From Perca fluviatilis (lineage: Eukaryota; Chordata; Actinopteri; Perciformes; Percidae): a DNA stretch of 64,000 nucleotides. The translations under genes were made by a program, and so were the position numbers. The DNA lies in NCBI RefSeq assembly GCF_010015445.1, contig NC_053123.1, forward strand, positions 1,054,001 through 1,118,000, written 5' to 3'. Shown here one piece after another: positions 52,391-63,167 of the stretch. A model generated the notes under the pieces. That model ran no database searches. It was not told where the DNA came from and saw nothing but the letters and a program-made list of their open reading frames with translations. How positions within the stretch are numbered: the first letter of the stretch is position 1; each line of letters opens with the position of its first letter.

Positions 52391-53140
52391 GCTTATTATT
52401 AACAAATAGTTGTTTGAGCAGTGTGTGTAAAAATCAATAAAGAGGCAGACATACCCCCAAACCCCCACACACATATTATCTTCATGTGAAGTTCACAGCC
52501 AGTGCCAGTGTCTCCTTTCATCTTCCCCACAGTGAGATGAAGAGAGGAAGAGATGAGAAAGAGCGAGAGATGAAAAGAGCTGCCGAGTTAGATTGAAAGG
52601 CACTCAAGAGAGGTATTTCTGCTCATAGTTGCTCTGTTTGGGGGAAAAGAAGTTGCACTTCATTCTTCTATTCATGTGGCTTTATCCCTCTATAGAGCTT
52701 CCAGAGAGCCCATTAAACAAGGCACCACATTTAGGTACCACAGTACAGGTTTCTGAAAATTAGATTGCTGATGGCAAACTCAACACGAAAAGTCTATCTT
52801 TAATGCAGCTTCCTGCCATTCAAATTTATCATGGTCTCTCAATTTTCCAAGTACCTTTTTGGTGAATTGTATCATCTGGTTGAGTCATGTTTGTGGAGTA
52901 CAAGGCCATGTAAAATAAATGTGGGCAGGATGTTTGATGCTCAACAAAGGATCCAGCAGCTGACTCAGGGACAATGTTCTCACAATGTACTCGTCCACAA
53001 ACAGGATAATCATCTGGCTATTTATAATCTTCCACCATAACCCTCCAGTGTGTTCTACTGTATATACCCAAAGTAAGTCCTTCGGTATCTTCAGATAGAC
53101 CCCAAAAGGTTTTTTGGACAACACGGAGGCTAAACATATT
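52391..53140. other. unique noncoding stretch
   Basis: No gene or bounded repeat was recognised. Confidence 0.4.
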
Positions 53141-53144
53141 TTAG

Positions 53145-53500
53145 ATAACTGTGGGCAGCACAGATTGCTGTGGCCTCATAGCAAGAAGGTTCTGGGTTTG
53201 AATCCAGGCCTTTCTGTGTGGAGTTTGCATGTTCTCCCCGTGTCTGTGTGGGTTTTCTCCGGGTTATCCGGTTTCCCCCACCTCTAAAAATATGTTCCCC
53301 TCCCTCCCCCTCCCTAACTAGCTGATGTGTGGTGAGCGTTCTGGCGTCTGGCTTCGTAAGGCGTTGTATGGCTGCCGTGCATCACCCAGGTGGGTGCTAC
53401 ACATTAGTGGTGTTAGAGAGCAGTCCCCACCCCGCCCTCCCCTCAAAAGCGCTTTGAGTGTCTATGATAAAGCGCTATACAAATGTAATAAAATAAAAAT
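53145..53500 (+). repeat. tRNA-derived SINE-like element, second copy
   Basis: GGGCAGCACAGATTGCTGTGG (A-box region) and GGGTTTGAATCC (B-box) are followed by GTGTGGAGTTTGCATGTTCT and GTGGGTTTTCTCCGGG. The 3' end (about 53,450-53,500) is the LINE-type tail AAGCGCTATACAAATGTAAT. Same head family as 1,240-1,505 but with a different tail. Confidence 0.75.
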
Positions 53501-53885
53501 GAGAAATCTGTTGTTACTTCACTGCTGTAATAACAGCTGGACAGTTGTGTGTCTGTGGTTACTTCACATGTCTTTAATAACAGCAGGAAAGTTGAGTGTC
53601 TGTGATATTTTGTGTGTAAAATCTCAATCTCCAACGTAACCAGTACCATTTATAAATGCAGTAGTAGTAAAAGTACACAGTAACGTTTTTAGTTAAGTAA
53701 AGTTGCATATTAAGTGCTTTGGGGTCATTTCGGGGGATAGTGGTTCTGGAGCAGCAACACAGGAGGCCAAGCAATTGTCCCGGTCCAAACAGGCACATTT
53801 TGAAGGGGCACTGCCAGGCAGAGGGCAGGGTCTCGGGACACAAGTGATGATTGAGAGGTACTTCTTTTGTGTAAGTATCTTAGGT

Positions 53886-54499
53886 CTTAAGCTGCAGACA
53901 CACCGACCAGACGGCCGACCCTCGGCAGAAAAGGCAGTGTGACTGATCAGTCTCCCCGAGTTGGTCAAAAAAGTGCCTCAGAACACACCTAAGAGATGAG
54001 ACGTAATACGTCTCCATAGCAGCAGGCGGCGCTAATTTGTATTGTCGCCCAAAAAATGAAAACCGGCAGCTGATTGGAGGAACGCATCACGTGGGTCTTG
54101 TTTCTCTGGAAATTCAAAGCCAGACTGTCATGGCGGCTCGTTCAGAATACCATCTCATATCGTACTAAAATAGTTCACCGGAGAAATAGGCCGTGCAGTT
54201 GCTGAATCTGTCTTCATTTCAGATCAACAAAGGTCAGTTTAAAAGATTTTCGGCAGATTTTGAGAGACTCTCATCCCGCTCCCCGTTTCCGGGTTAGCAC
54301 TCTACCAATCAGATGGTTCATTTGAGTCTGACTGCCGGCAATGCCCGTCCCGCCAGTTACACATGTCAAATCGGCCAAAATGAAGGCCGGCGGCCCCTCG
54401 GACGGACGACGGCACAGAACACACGGAACAGACTCGAGTCACTGTCCTCGCCAGACTGTCCAACGGCCGATTATCAGCTTGGTGTGTCAGCGCCTTTAG
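53886..54499. mobile_element. DNA-transposon derivative (GACACACC ends)
   Basis: The left end CTTAAGCTGCAGACACACCG and right end GGTGTGTCAGCGCCTTTAG are inverted repeats with few mismatches. The inner words ACGGCCGACC and AACGGCCGAT extend the pairing. The right end abuts a (TA)n run (54,505-54,530). No target duplication is certain. No coding capacity. Confidence 0.65.
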
Positions 54500-55506
54500 G
54501 TGTATATATATATATATATATATATATTTAGGTAATAAGTTATGACACATCAATGGCAGCTTGTCTACTTCTGTCTGTGTCTTCACCCCCTCTTATTCCC
54601 ACAGAACAAACCACAACACAGCAGTCTAGCTGGGGACACATATATATTTTTCCAGCCAAACTTTTTTTCCCCCAAAAAAAACTGTCCCTGCGTTTTGTCG
54701 TCATGCCAGGATATTAGCCAATGTCACTTTCTATATTTGGCTGCCTCCACTGTCAGTAAGTTGTGAAATGGTAATAATTACTTTGTAATGCTAAAACGAA
54801 TTAGGTGAGGCTATTAGCATCACTAGCAAATTAGACAGCCCATGCAAGTACTGTGTGTGCCTATCTGCAATCTGCCACCTACTGATTCATTCTGCTTTTA
54901 GCTTTGAGTGACACTGACAGTGATTTCGGTTGGATACATTACAGATAGTCCATCTGTGGTGTGTCTAATAAACCTACTTTGGAGGCCAAAAGTAGCCCCA
55001 TGACACACTGTGTGTGTGGAAATGTGTGTGTGGGGATGTACATGTAGATATTTGATGTGTGTGTTACAGACTGTGCATATTTGTCTGCATGTGACCTGTT
55101 TCTCAATCTGTTAATGCATTTTGTTTAATGTTTTCATCTTTTCTTTTTTTCCACCAACCCATATATGAATACACACACTGAACGTACATGTTGCTGAATA
55201 CCCAAACCAGCCCTGGGGATGGTGTGGCACATCTGGCTAACGAGCTCTGTCCTCGGCCGTAGCCGGACCCTTATTTTCCAAAACATTTTGCAAAACACTA
55301 AACACACTTGTAAACACACAGAAATTTATCATGATGTCATTTCCTTGCACTTTCAAAGCAAAGGCTTTCAAATGAGCACACCCATGAACCAATTGGTTAA
55401 ACAGCCACCAGGTATGCAAACACATGATTGCTTAATTGTAGACACACCAATCAGGTTTAAGCACTATATAAAATGCAGCAGGTAAGTTCACCTGCCCTCA
55501 ACCAAA

Positions 55507-55809
55507 ATGGAAGGAGTCAGAAGAAGAAGACTGAGAGTGAGAGAGGGAATCCACAGAGGAGGAGAAAGAGGTAGAGGAAGAGGAAAAGGCCCAGCCAGAG
55601 GTAGAGGCCGAGGTGGAGGTAGAGGAAGAGGGAGAGGGAGAGGAAGACCTGAAGCCAGAGAATATGCTCAAAGAAGAAGAGGACCAAATTTATCAAATGA
55701 AAGTCGCGCAACACTAGTGGACCATGTTGTGAACCACGGATTGACGCTGAGGGAGGCTGGACTAAGTTCAGCCTCCCTCCCTCATCTTAAAGTTTTTTCC
55801 AGTTGCTAA
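55507..55809 (+). pseudogene. transposase N-terminus (Tc1/IS630-like)
   Basis: Starts at the ATG 40-50 bp after a TATA-like box. The first 55 residues are Arg/Gly-rich (a GRGRGRGRG tract, likely a nucleic-acid-binding tail). Then NESRATLVDHVVNHGLTLREAG matches the helix-turn-helix of fish IS630/Tc1-type transposases by recognition. Homology stops at about residue 86 (near 55,764), inside a 31-bp palindrome, and the frame runs into unrelated sequence. The catalytic core is absent here. Confidence 0.65.
55749..55779. repeat. palindrome at the transposase break
   Basis: GAGGGAGGCTGGA (55,749-55,761) and TTCAGCCTCCCTC (55,767-55,779) pair with one mismatch around a 5-base loop. The transposase homology ends inside it. 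Confidence 0.85.
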
Positions 55810-55843
55810 CACACTAAAATGACATGCATAGCACAATTATTTA

Positions 55844-56866
55844 CAGTTTTCTTCCAGTTGCAGACACACAGAGAGCAAAACCTCTTCTCAAGTCTCAAAA
55901 ACTCTTAACACATTTCTGCTTTACACACATTTTGCAATTCGAAATGGCACTTTTTAAATGCACTGAACACGGTTCTCTGCATAAGACACAACAATCTGAG
56001 ATAAAGTCACATTTTTGCCATTTCAAAACACTGCCATTCAAAATGACACTACATGAGCTTATTGGCCAACATATGCACCACCAGGCCAAACACCTCAATG
56101 CTTAATTGTTACCACTTCAATCAGGAAGTAAGCACTATAAAAAGACCACATGTGAGCACCTCTTTTTTTTCTATATATTTTGTCTGCAATTTTCTTTTTC
56201 AGTTTACTGTTTCTTGTGAGCATATTTCTGTTCAGTCCTATGTAAATATATCTGCTGTGCATATCTTGCACTGACTTGTTTGGTGAAAAATAAAAACATA
56301 AATGTTTCAACAGCATGTGTGTAAATCTGCAAATATTTAGATAGATAGATAGATAAATAGATAGATTGATAGATAGATAGATAGATAGATACTTTATTCA
56401 TCCCGAAGGAAATTTTAGGATCCAGTAGCTTACACAACCTTACAGTAACACAACAAACACATATACACACATATATCACACAAACATAAGAATAAAAATA
56501 AAAATCACGCACAGAAATGCAATGACCATGATAAGGTCTGTGCATGTGAACAATCTGACGAATTTTCTACAATTTGAACTATTTTAGTATTATGACATAG
56601 CATCCTAAAGATGAGAGTGCTTTTCATTATGCCCAACAGTGTGTAGTTGGTTAGACAAAAATCTGGTGATATGAATGAAGAGTGTGCCATGTGGTGCAAA
56701 AGTTTGATTTTGATAATGCTATATGTACTTTAGGTTGCAGTGCTTCATTTTGCAGGATATATGAGGTATTTTGCAGTTTGGGTGTGTGGTTTTGTGAATT
56801 GTGTTAAGTATTTTGATAAAACCACTCTAGTTTGCAAAATTGTGTTCAAGCAATTGGAAAAAACTG
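55844..56866. mobile_element. nested Tc1-type MITE flanked by TA
   Basis: TA at 55,842-55,843 and 56,867-56,868. The inverted ends are CAGTTTTCTTCCAGTTGC and GCAATTGGAAAAAACTG. The 5' part copies the layout of the host element (AACACCTCAATGCTTAATTG, a CACTATAAAAAG box at about 56,131), so it is an internally deleted relative. It contains a retroposon tail and (TAGA)n at 56,336-56,440. Confidence 0.8.
56336..56440 (-). repeat. retroposon 3' tail with (ATCT)n
   Basis: Read on the minus strand: AAATTTCCTTCGGGATGAAT, AAAGT, then (ATCT)n. This is a standard 3' end of fish LINE-type retroposons, inserted in the nested MITE. Confidence 0.7.
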
Positions 56867-57057
56867 TAGTAGATATACAGCGGCATCTGTCATAAGGACA
56901 TTTCGACAAGGAAACAGGTAAAAGAAAATCTGTCTACAGTTACAGTAATCAGCTGCTCATTGGATGCACCATATCAGCACTTTTGATACCCCTCCCTGTG
57001 ACATTTGAGGATTGAGGGTCGAGAACGACAAGGAGGCCCCTTCCTCCTTGTCGTATT

Positions 57058-57259
57058 CACGCGAGGGTTTACGATCTCCGGCCCCAGGCTCAGGTACCCC
57101 TCATTGAGGCCATGGAGGACGCCTGTGACCAAGTCGACGCCGCAGCTGTGCAAGGATGGATTTGACATTCAAGACGGTTGTCTTGCCAATGAGGATATTA
57201 CCTGTGATGTTGATGAAATTCTCTGGTCAGATCCTGCTAGGCGAAGAGATAATGTCTAG
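57058..57259 (+). pseudogene. transposase C-terminus (Tc1/IS630-like)
   Basis: The first frame reads HARVYDLRPQAQVPLIEAME and ACDQVDAAAVQGWI, then meets TGA at 57,166-57,168 where the family usually has Arg (a C-to-T change in CGA is likely). Homology resumes in another frame as CLANEDITCDVDEILWSDPARRRDN and ends at a natural stop at 57,257-57,259. About 10 bp appear lost between the two. The middle of the enzyme, including the DDE core, is missing from the window. Confidence 0.65.
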
Positions 57260-57839
57260 TATTTTCTGTACTTTTTCAGATCACTTTTTTGTTTGTTGTT
57301 GTTTTTTCTGTGATTGTAACCTGTACTGGATACTGTATTTTATGTTTGTCTGTTGTTTGTGGAGCTAACAGTGTTATGCACACTACTGTAGTAGCATGAA
57401 AACTGGGACATGTTTTGTTGTGATTCTCCATGTTGACATGTTGACTGATTTGGGTATGTGTAGAGAAATAAATGATATTTTCCTCATTCTGCAGAACTGG
57501 TCTTGTGTAGTGTGTGGTGAACCTATTGTAAATTTGCACTTTCTCTGTGTACTTCATTTACAGTACTCTAATCACTGAGAAGTAGAATTGCTAAAAGTGT
57601 TTTAGGTTAGCAACAGTAGTGTGTATCTGGTTCAAACAGAATTAAGTCAAATGAAACGTGTGTGTGTTTCAAATGGTAACAAAATAAGGTTTTTATAAAT
57701 AAGTGTATAGTTTTTGCAAGAGTGTTCAGTTTTGCAAAGGGTCTGAGATGTTCTGCTAATTGTGTGTGTAGTTGTGCTAATTGTGTGTAGTGTTTCGAAA
57801 AAAACGGTCCCTGCTTTCAAAAAAACTGTAATGTTCGAA

Positions 57840-58300
57840 CAGCCGGGCAGGAAGTAAAACGGCGAGAGCATCCAGTCAATTTACCAAAAGACGCCCCACC
57901 AATATCGTACACGTCTCCTCAATTGCATAATTGCAGGAGTGCAAAGTGGAAGGTAGATACTAGCTTAATAAACACAGGCTTGTTCTTTCAAGTACTTGTA
58001 GAGACAATAAAATCTGCAAGTTGGGCAGGCGAGACGGTCCGCTTCCAGACTCTCCGCTTCTCAGACGCTCCCGGTGTGGAATGACGCGGGGCAGAGGACG
58101 GAACAAAAGTGCGTGCCTGGTGGAAAATCGGGGTCAGTGGTGGGCTGTGCTCACCGGTCTTCCACATGGACCTTGGTGCTGGATGAATGATGCATCACAG
58201 CTGGCCTAGGTACAGCCAAGTAGGAGGGAATTGGTGGAATAAGAGGGAAGGGGAGGTTAATAGTGGTGCGAAGTGTGTCTGCATGTTTGTGTGTGTGTTT
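57840..58300. other. unique noncoding stretch
   Basis: No gene or bounded element was recognised. Confidence 0.35.
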
Positions 58301-58810
58301 CCTGAGGGCGTTTTCACACCTAAAGTTTATTTGCTCTGTTGATGAGTTGATAAAACGTATAAATCTTTCAGTTTTTCCAGAGAAAAATCCAAGCGAACCA
58401 GAATGCATCACTACAAACTACACGAGAACGTTCCCTCCTCCTATTGGTCAGATGTGTCTGGGAGGGAGCAAAAAAGTACATGCAAGAAGAAGTATTTACT
58501 TTAGAAGAATAGTTCTGACTGTGGTCAAGCTAGCCGTCTCTTGCATCTCCATGGCCAATCATTATTATTACTACGTCTGCTCACAGAGCCTTTGCTCTGT
58601 TCTGCCGGCGTCTGTCTCCAACTTCAGCAGCGGCTGCTTTGACCACAGAGATTCGAGTGACAGCTAGCTTGACGGCAGTGTATTTCTATGAGAGAAACAT
58701 TGCTATGCAATTCTCCGGCTAGCTGCTACTACTATTACTACTGCACAAGCTGCTACAGTTTGCGTCCTCTGATTCATTGCAAGGTTGCAAAATGGACCTG
58801 ACTACAGGAG

Positions 58811-58816
58811 CCTTTA
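58811..58816 (+). repeat. 6-bp target duplication, left copy
   Basis: CCTTTA, identical to 61,111-61,116. Confidence 0.75.
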
Positions 58817-59529
58817 TATGGGCTGAAATATGTGCCACCAGAAACTGAATTTGAATCATCTATATTTGAATTTGAATTGCTAAACTTGAATAATTGCATT
58901 GAAAAACTGAATTTGAATCACATAATTTGAAATTGTATTGTTTAATTTGAATCATTGCATTGAAAAATTGAATCTGAATAGTAGAATTTGAAATTTAATT
59001 TATTCGTTTGTAACTGAAGTCCAATAAAATTTGATCTTCACTGAAAATTCAACTCTCTATATATCCTCACATTCAGTTCTCACTATTCAGATTCAGATCA
59101 GCAAATTCAATTTCAAGTTACTGAGACAGACATCCGGGTACTTGGAGGATGAAGGAAGAGCAATCGAGCGCAGATCGATAGGTAGAGTTCAGTAGCGCAG
59201 ATACACGGGACTCCTCTTCGGCCAGCACATACGTTTTGGAGCACAGCCTCGCCTTGATCCAGAGACTTAGATAATATAATCTACCTGTTCACAATGTTCA
59301 AAATGTAATGCCTGGTGTTAGTAGGACTAGGTTTATTAGTCACATTCTTCCACTTAAGTAAACTTAAAATGAACTATCGCTACTTACCTTTGCCTAGCCT
59401 GCTGCATGCAAAATAGTGTGACCATCCATATTTGAAAATACATGTTAATTAATTTGAACATTTGAATTGCATTGGTCTACTTTGTACATCAGCAAGCCCG
59501 CAAAACAATGTGATGTAAGAGCCAGTCCC

Positions 59530-59700
59530 CTGAGTTTTCTCCCATCCAGGAATGCTGCGTGGACTAGCCAGACCCTCCTCTGCAGCGCTGTGGAGGAGGG
59601 TCTGGCAATGCGAGACAAGAGCAGGTACAACATGGCATCAACATACACGCCACTTTCCTAAAGCCAAATGGCGTGTTATCTGTACGCATTTTATACAAGA
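59530..59700 (-). repeat. inverted copy of the 61,775-61,930 repeat segment
   Basis: The reverse complement matches 61,775-61,930 almost base for base, including a palindrome at 59,567-59,606 and the AACACGCCATTTGGCTTTAG block. Confidence 0.85.
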
Positions 59701-60125
59701 TGTTGCCACATTAAAACGCAAAATTAATTTTTATTTGAGTCTATTTTTAATCAACTCTAATATCTGATCGTGTGTCTCCTTTCTTAGAGCGTTTATATAC
59801 ATATTAAAGTTAGTTTTGTTTGTGATTTAAAAGTGTAGCTTTATCATCATGTGCAGTAACAAACAAAACAAAGAGACTAATTCATGTGTTTATAAAAAGA
59901 ATATTTATTATAATCAGTTCACAGATCTGAGTCCAAACAGAAACTTCACCCTTCTGAACTAAGAGGTTCTGCTTCAAAGTTTAAACAGACTGAAATGTCC
60001 AGGCTCACTCCTCCACTATTCATTCATTTATTTCTGCATGTAGTTATTTATTTAACGAGACTTAAAATCATGTTTCGTCGTCCACAGTCCGAGTCCCGCC
60101 AGACTCCCTTTAGGAAACCTGTGAT

Positions 60126-60565
60126 TTAAACTTCAGCAGGCTGTGACAGTCCGCTCCGCTGAGTCCTGGTTCTAGTTCTCCCGGGCTTCCCTTCCTCCAG
60201 CCGTCCCAGCAGTACGGCCCGGGCCTCCAGCAGCGTGGTGTCGGTTTTGGCTTCCAGGAAGCGGGCAGTGAGCTCCAGATCCTGCAGCCGCAAACGGACT
60301 CTGCTGCCCCGTTTTAGCTTCTCTCCGTCCGCCGGCAAACGCAGTGGAACTTCCAGCCGAAATCTACATACAGGTCGTCCTGGACTACGTGATAGATCCT
60401 GCCGATCACCACTCTGTCTTTGGCTGGTCCGATCTGGATCAGCGGGGTCCGGCGCAGCAGCGAGACGAAGCGGTGTTCCTGCCCGGGGAAAGAGACGCTG
60501 CCGCCGGCCATGGAACTCTCCACCTCCCGCTGCCGCCGGAGCTCAGATTGCAGGTCCAAGGCGCC
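60126..60565 (-). pseudogene. mrps28: mitochondrial ribosomal protein S28 (bS1m) pseudogene
   Basis: On the minus strand the first frame gives [13 protein letters not shown], then [39 protein letters not shown] and KFHCVCRR. The second frame continues [40 protein letters not shown] and LGRLEEGK to a stop at 60,126. This is the S1-like RNA-binding region and C-terminus of MRPS28, a protein of the small mitoribosomal subunit. A frameshift at about 60,335 separates the halves. FGWKF replaces the FGGKF I recall for the family. The N-terminal mitochondrial targeting part is absent. No intron interrupts the match. AATAAA occurs on the minus strand at 59,904-59,909, but there is no poly(A) tail. Confidence 0.85.
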
Positions 60566-61319
60566 ATATATATCATAAAACACATTCTCACCTTATTATC
60601 TATATATCTATAGATCTATATCCCTATCTATTATAATCTATCCCTATCTATCCCTTGCAGTTTGGTTTTTGTCATTTCTTTCGTTCCAACATCCAAAAAC
60701 AGTTTGGCATCTTTAGTGCTAATCCTGCGCCACTGAACTCTACCTATCGATCTGCGCTCGATTGCTCTTCCTTCATCCTCCAAGTACCCGGATGTCTGTC
60801 TCAGTAACTTGAAATTGAATTTGCTGATCTGAATCTGAATAGTGAGAACTGAATGTGAGGATATATAGAGAGTTGAATTTTCAGTGAAGATCAAATTTTA
60901 TTGGATTTCAGTTACAAACGAATAAATTAAATTTCAAATTCTACTATTCAGATTCAATTTTTCAATGCAATGATTCAAATTAAACAATACAATTTCAAAT
61001 TATGTGATTCAAATTCAGTTTTTCAATTTGCCATATTTCAGGTTTAGCAATTCAAATTCAAATATAAATGATTCAAATTCAGTTTCTAGTGGCACATATT
61101 TCAGCCCATACCTTTAGCTCAAACTTGCGGAGTACACCTGGTAGTTGGGTCGGATCGAGGTCGGATCACGTTCTTACTACAATGAAGTGTACCGAAGCGT
61201 ACCGGAGTTCGTTTGTGACTTGGTCTCTGTCCGGTTGTTTTGGTCCGCACCCAAGTGCAATTGCTGTGTTCATACCTGCCAGACTAATCTCATAGTCAAT
61301 AATCTCATTCATGTATGAC

Positions 61320-61835
61320 ACGCCAATTGGTATGCCATTTTGGCGTGTTATCAAGACGCATAATCGCTTTTTAGCTACATTACGTGTGAATTTCCGCCGT
61401 AGCGAGTAGTATAAAAGGACGTAAGTCCGCGGAAGGGCGTTGTTTGGGGTGGCGGATGTGTAAAACACAGGACTTTTTTTGGGGTTTATTTCTTTTTTTT
61501 TAAACCTTCCAAAATGTCTCTTTCCTAAACCCAACCGTTTATTGTTTTCCTAACGTGTGATGTTGATCACCGTCGTGTTTTGTCATTTTTTTGTGTACTA
61601 AAGCCTTTCCTAATGTTCTTTTCCTAAACCCAACCTTTTATTTATTTATTTTTTACATGCGTGTGACGTTCTTGCGATAGTACGGCATGTTCTCGCGATA
61701 ACACGGCATGTGGCAGCGCCACGTGGTGTGTATGTTTACATCCGCTGTATACAGCGTAGACATACACGTGGATAGCTCAAAATGCGTACAGATAACACGC
61801 CATTTGGCTTTAGGAAAGTGGCGTGTATGTTGATG
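61320..61835. mobile_element. MITE with GGCGTGTTAT ends
   Basis: The left phrase GCCATTTTGGCGTGTTATCA (61,333-61,352) and right phrase ACAGATAACACGCCATTTGG are inverted. The interior has two TTTCCTAAACCCAACC blocks (about 61,522 and 61,621). No coding capacity. Ends are approximate. Confidence 0.6.
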
Positions 61836-61852
61836 CCATGTTGTACCTGCTC

Positions 61853-62322
61853 TTGTCTCGCATTGCCAGACCCTCCTCCACAGCGCTGCAGAGGAGGGTC
61901 TGGCTAGTCCACGCAGCATTCCTGGATGGGAGAAAAACATGTTCTGGTTTATTGGCATTTCTTTAAACCAGTCATAATCATCTTGGGTGGAGCTAAGCAC
62001 CAGATGGAGCAATGGTGCCTCTGCAAAATAGCCTTGGGAAGGAACTTGTTTTGGTGGAACGTATACGTTCAAAAGTAGTTTTAGTCATTCAACAGAAAAC
62101 TCAGATTGGACAGATAGTCTAGCTAGCTGTCTGGATTTACCATGCAGAGATCTGAGGAGCAGTTAACCATAGTCCTCACAAATCCACCGGAGTTTAAAAT
62201 GCCAGCACAAAGAAAGCCAAAGGCAACGGATATCCAGCCTAAATGAGTGAATTTCTGTGGAGTTTCTGTCAGCAACAGAGCAATCCCGGCAGTGGAACAT
62301 CGTGGATATGGTCTAGGACCTC
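61853..62322 (+). mobile_element. second close copy of the 49,041 repeat family
   Basis: Collinear with 49,041-49,500 through TGGTTTATTGGCATTTCTTT, AGATTGGACAGATAGTCTAG, AGATCTGAGGAGCAGTTAAC and GCAATCCCGGCAGTGGAACA. The 5' hairpin is at 61,865-61,904. The left edge joins the preceding MITE without a visible target duplication. Confidence 0.8.
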
Positions 62323-62329
62323 TGTAACC

Positions 62330-63165
62330 TCATAGCTGGCTATTTTGCCGTCTGGGAACAAGATCTAAACTGGAACCACATGACTGTTGGAACCCATCCT
62401 TGCAGAAGAGAGATAGAGATTTTGCAAGTCCATAGGTGATTACTACTGTCAGGTGGCAGACACATAATTCTTCACCAGCTTCAGTGAGCAGCATTTGTAT
62501 TGTTGATCAATACACCATCATTTTCAGGGTCGGTACAGTAAGTATACATTACTAGCATGGCATGTATCTGTCTTTTTCAAATATTTCTTTAAATGTGTCA
62601 GCTGCCAATTTGATTGTTTCTCCCTGTACAGGGACTAGATAGCACTGTCGCAATGTCTTAACACATTGACTTACTTCTAGAGTATCTGAATATTTGTTCT
62701 ACTAGCCAATGTTTTTTTGTTTTTTTTAATACGTATCTCCCAAACAGTAACCTATTCCATGTCTCCTTCAGCCAGATGTGTAGAAAACTTGATCAGGACT
62801 CCAACTGTAGAGATGTTAGGTCAATAAAGGAATGTCCCACTGTGAAAACAGCCATCTTGTTTGCTCCCCTCTTGTAGACATGGTTTGGAAATTGTGTGTG
62901 TGTGTGTGTGTGTGTGTATTGTTGGGGGATAATTTGCATTATCATAAACACAGCTCATCAAGCTGTCATGTTCATTAGTGCTTACTGCTGAGGATTTGCT
63001 GGTCTTAATTACAAGGTTGATCACATTCACCCATCTGTTTGCATTTGATATCTAATAACCTGAGGATGGGTATGATGTCCACAAGACTTGTGAATAAAGT
63101 GACATGACTTTTTAATTTTTGCCAATGAGATTTACATGGATATTTTTATTTGAAAAATACAGTAC
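62330..63165. other. unique noncoding stretch
   Basis: Contains (GT)n at about 62,896-62,918 and otherwise nothing recognisable. Confidence 0.4.
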
Positions 63166-63167
63166 TT

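Larger units (their letters stand above)
55262..57830 (+). mobile_element. decayed Tc1/IS630-like transposon
   Basis: The left region (GGACCCTTATTTTCCAAAAC, then TTGCAAAACACTAAACACAC) and right region (TTGTGTGTAGTGTTTCG, AAAAAACGGTCCC) look like inverted ends of one element. A TATA-like box (CACTATATAAAATG, about 55,460) precedes the transposase start. The coding part is split by internal loss and a nested element. Boundaries are approximate. Confidence 0.6.
58817..61110. mobile_element. long-TIR (foldback-like) element carrying an mrps28 fragment
   Basis: A 2,294-bp element whose ends are TATGGGCTGAAATATG and its inverted copy. The terminal inverted repeats are about 385 bp each and nearly identical (58,817-59,200 and 60,725-61,110). 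They are composed largely of TTGAATT-type words. The interior holds an inverted piece of another repeat (59,530-59,700) and the antisense mrps28 pseudogene. No transposase was found, so it is non-autonomous. A 6-bp duplication is unusual among eukaryotic DNA transposons; IS3EU-type elements are one possibility, but this is unproven. Confidence 0.8.
58303..61288. mobile_element. older MITE split by the long-TIR element
   Basis: The left part begins GAGGGCGTTTTCACACC (58,303). The right part runs from 61,111 to about 61,288 (TGTTCATACCTGCC, GGTCCGCACCCAAG). Both are phrases of a fish MITE with TTTCACACC-type ends. They join cleanly through CCTTTA if the insert at 58,817-61,110 is removed. Confidence 0.5.

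Noticed and set aside
60235..60636. A 133-codon plus-strand Arg/Ser-rich frame
   Set aside because: It is antisense to the mrps28 pseudogene, which has clear homology on the minus strand.
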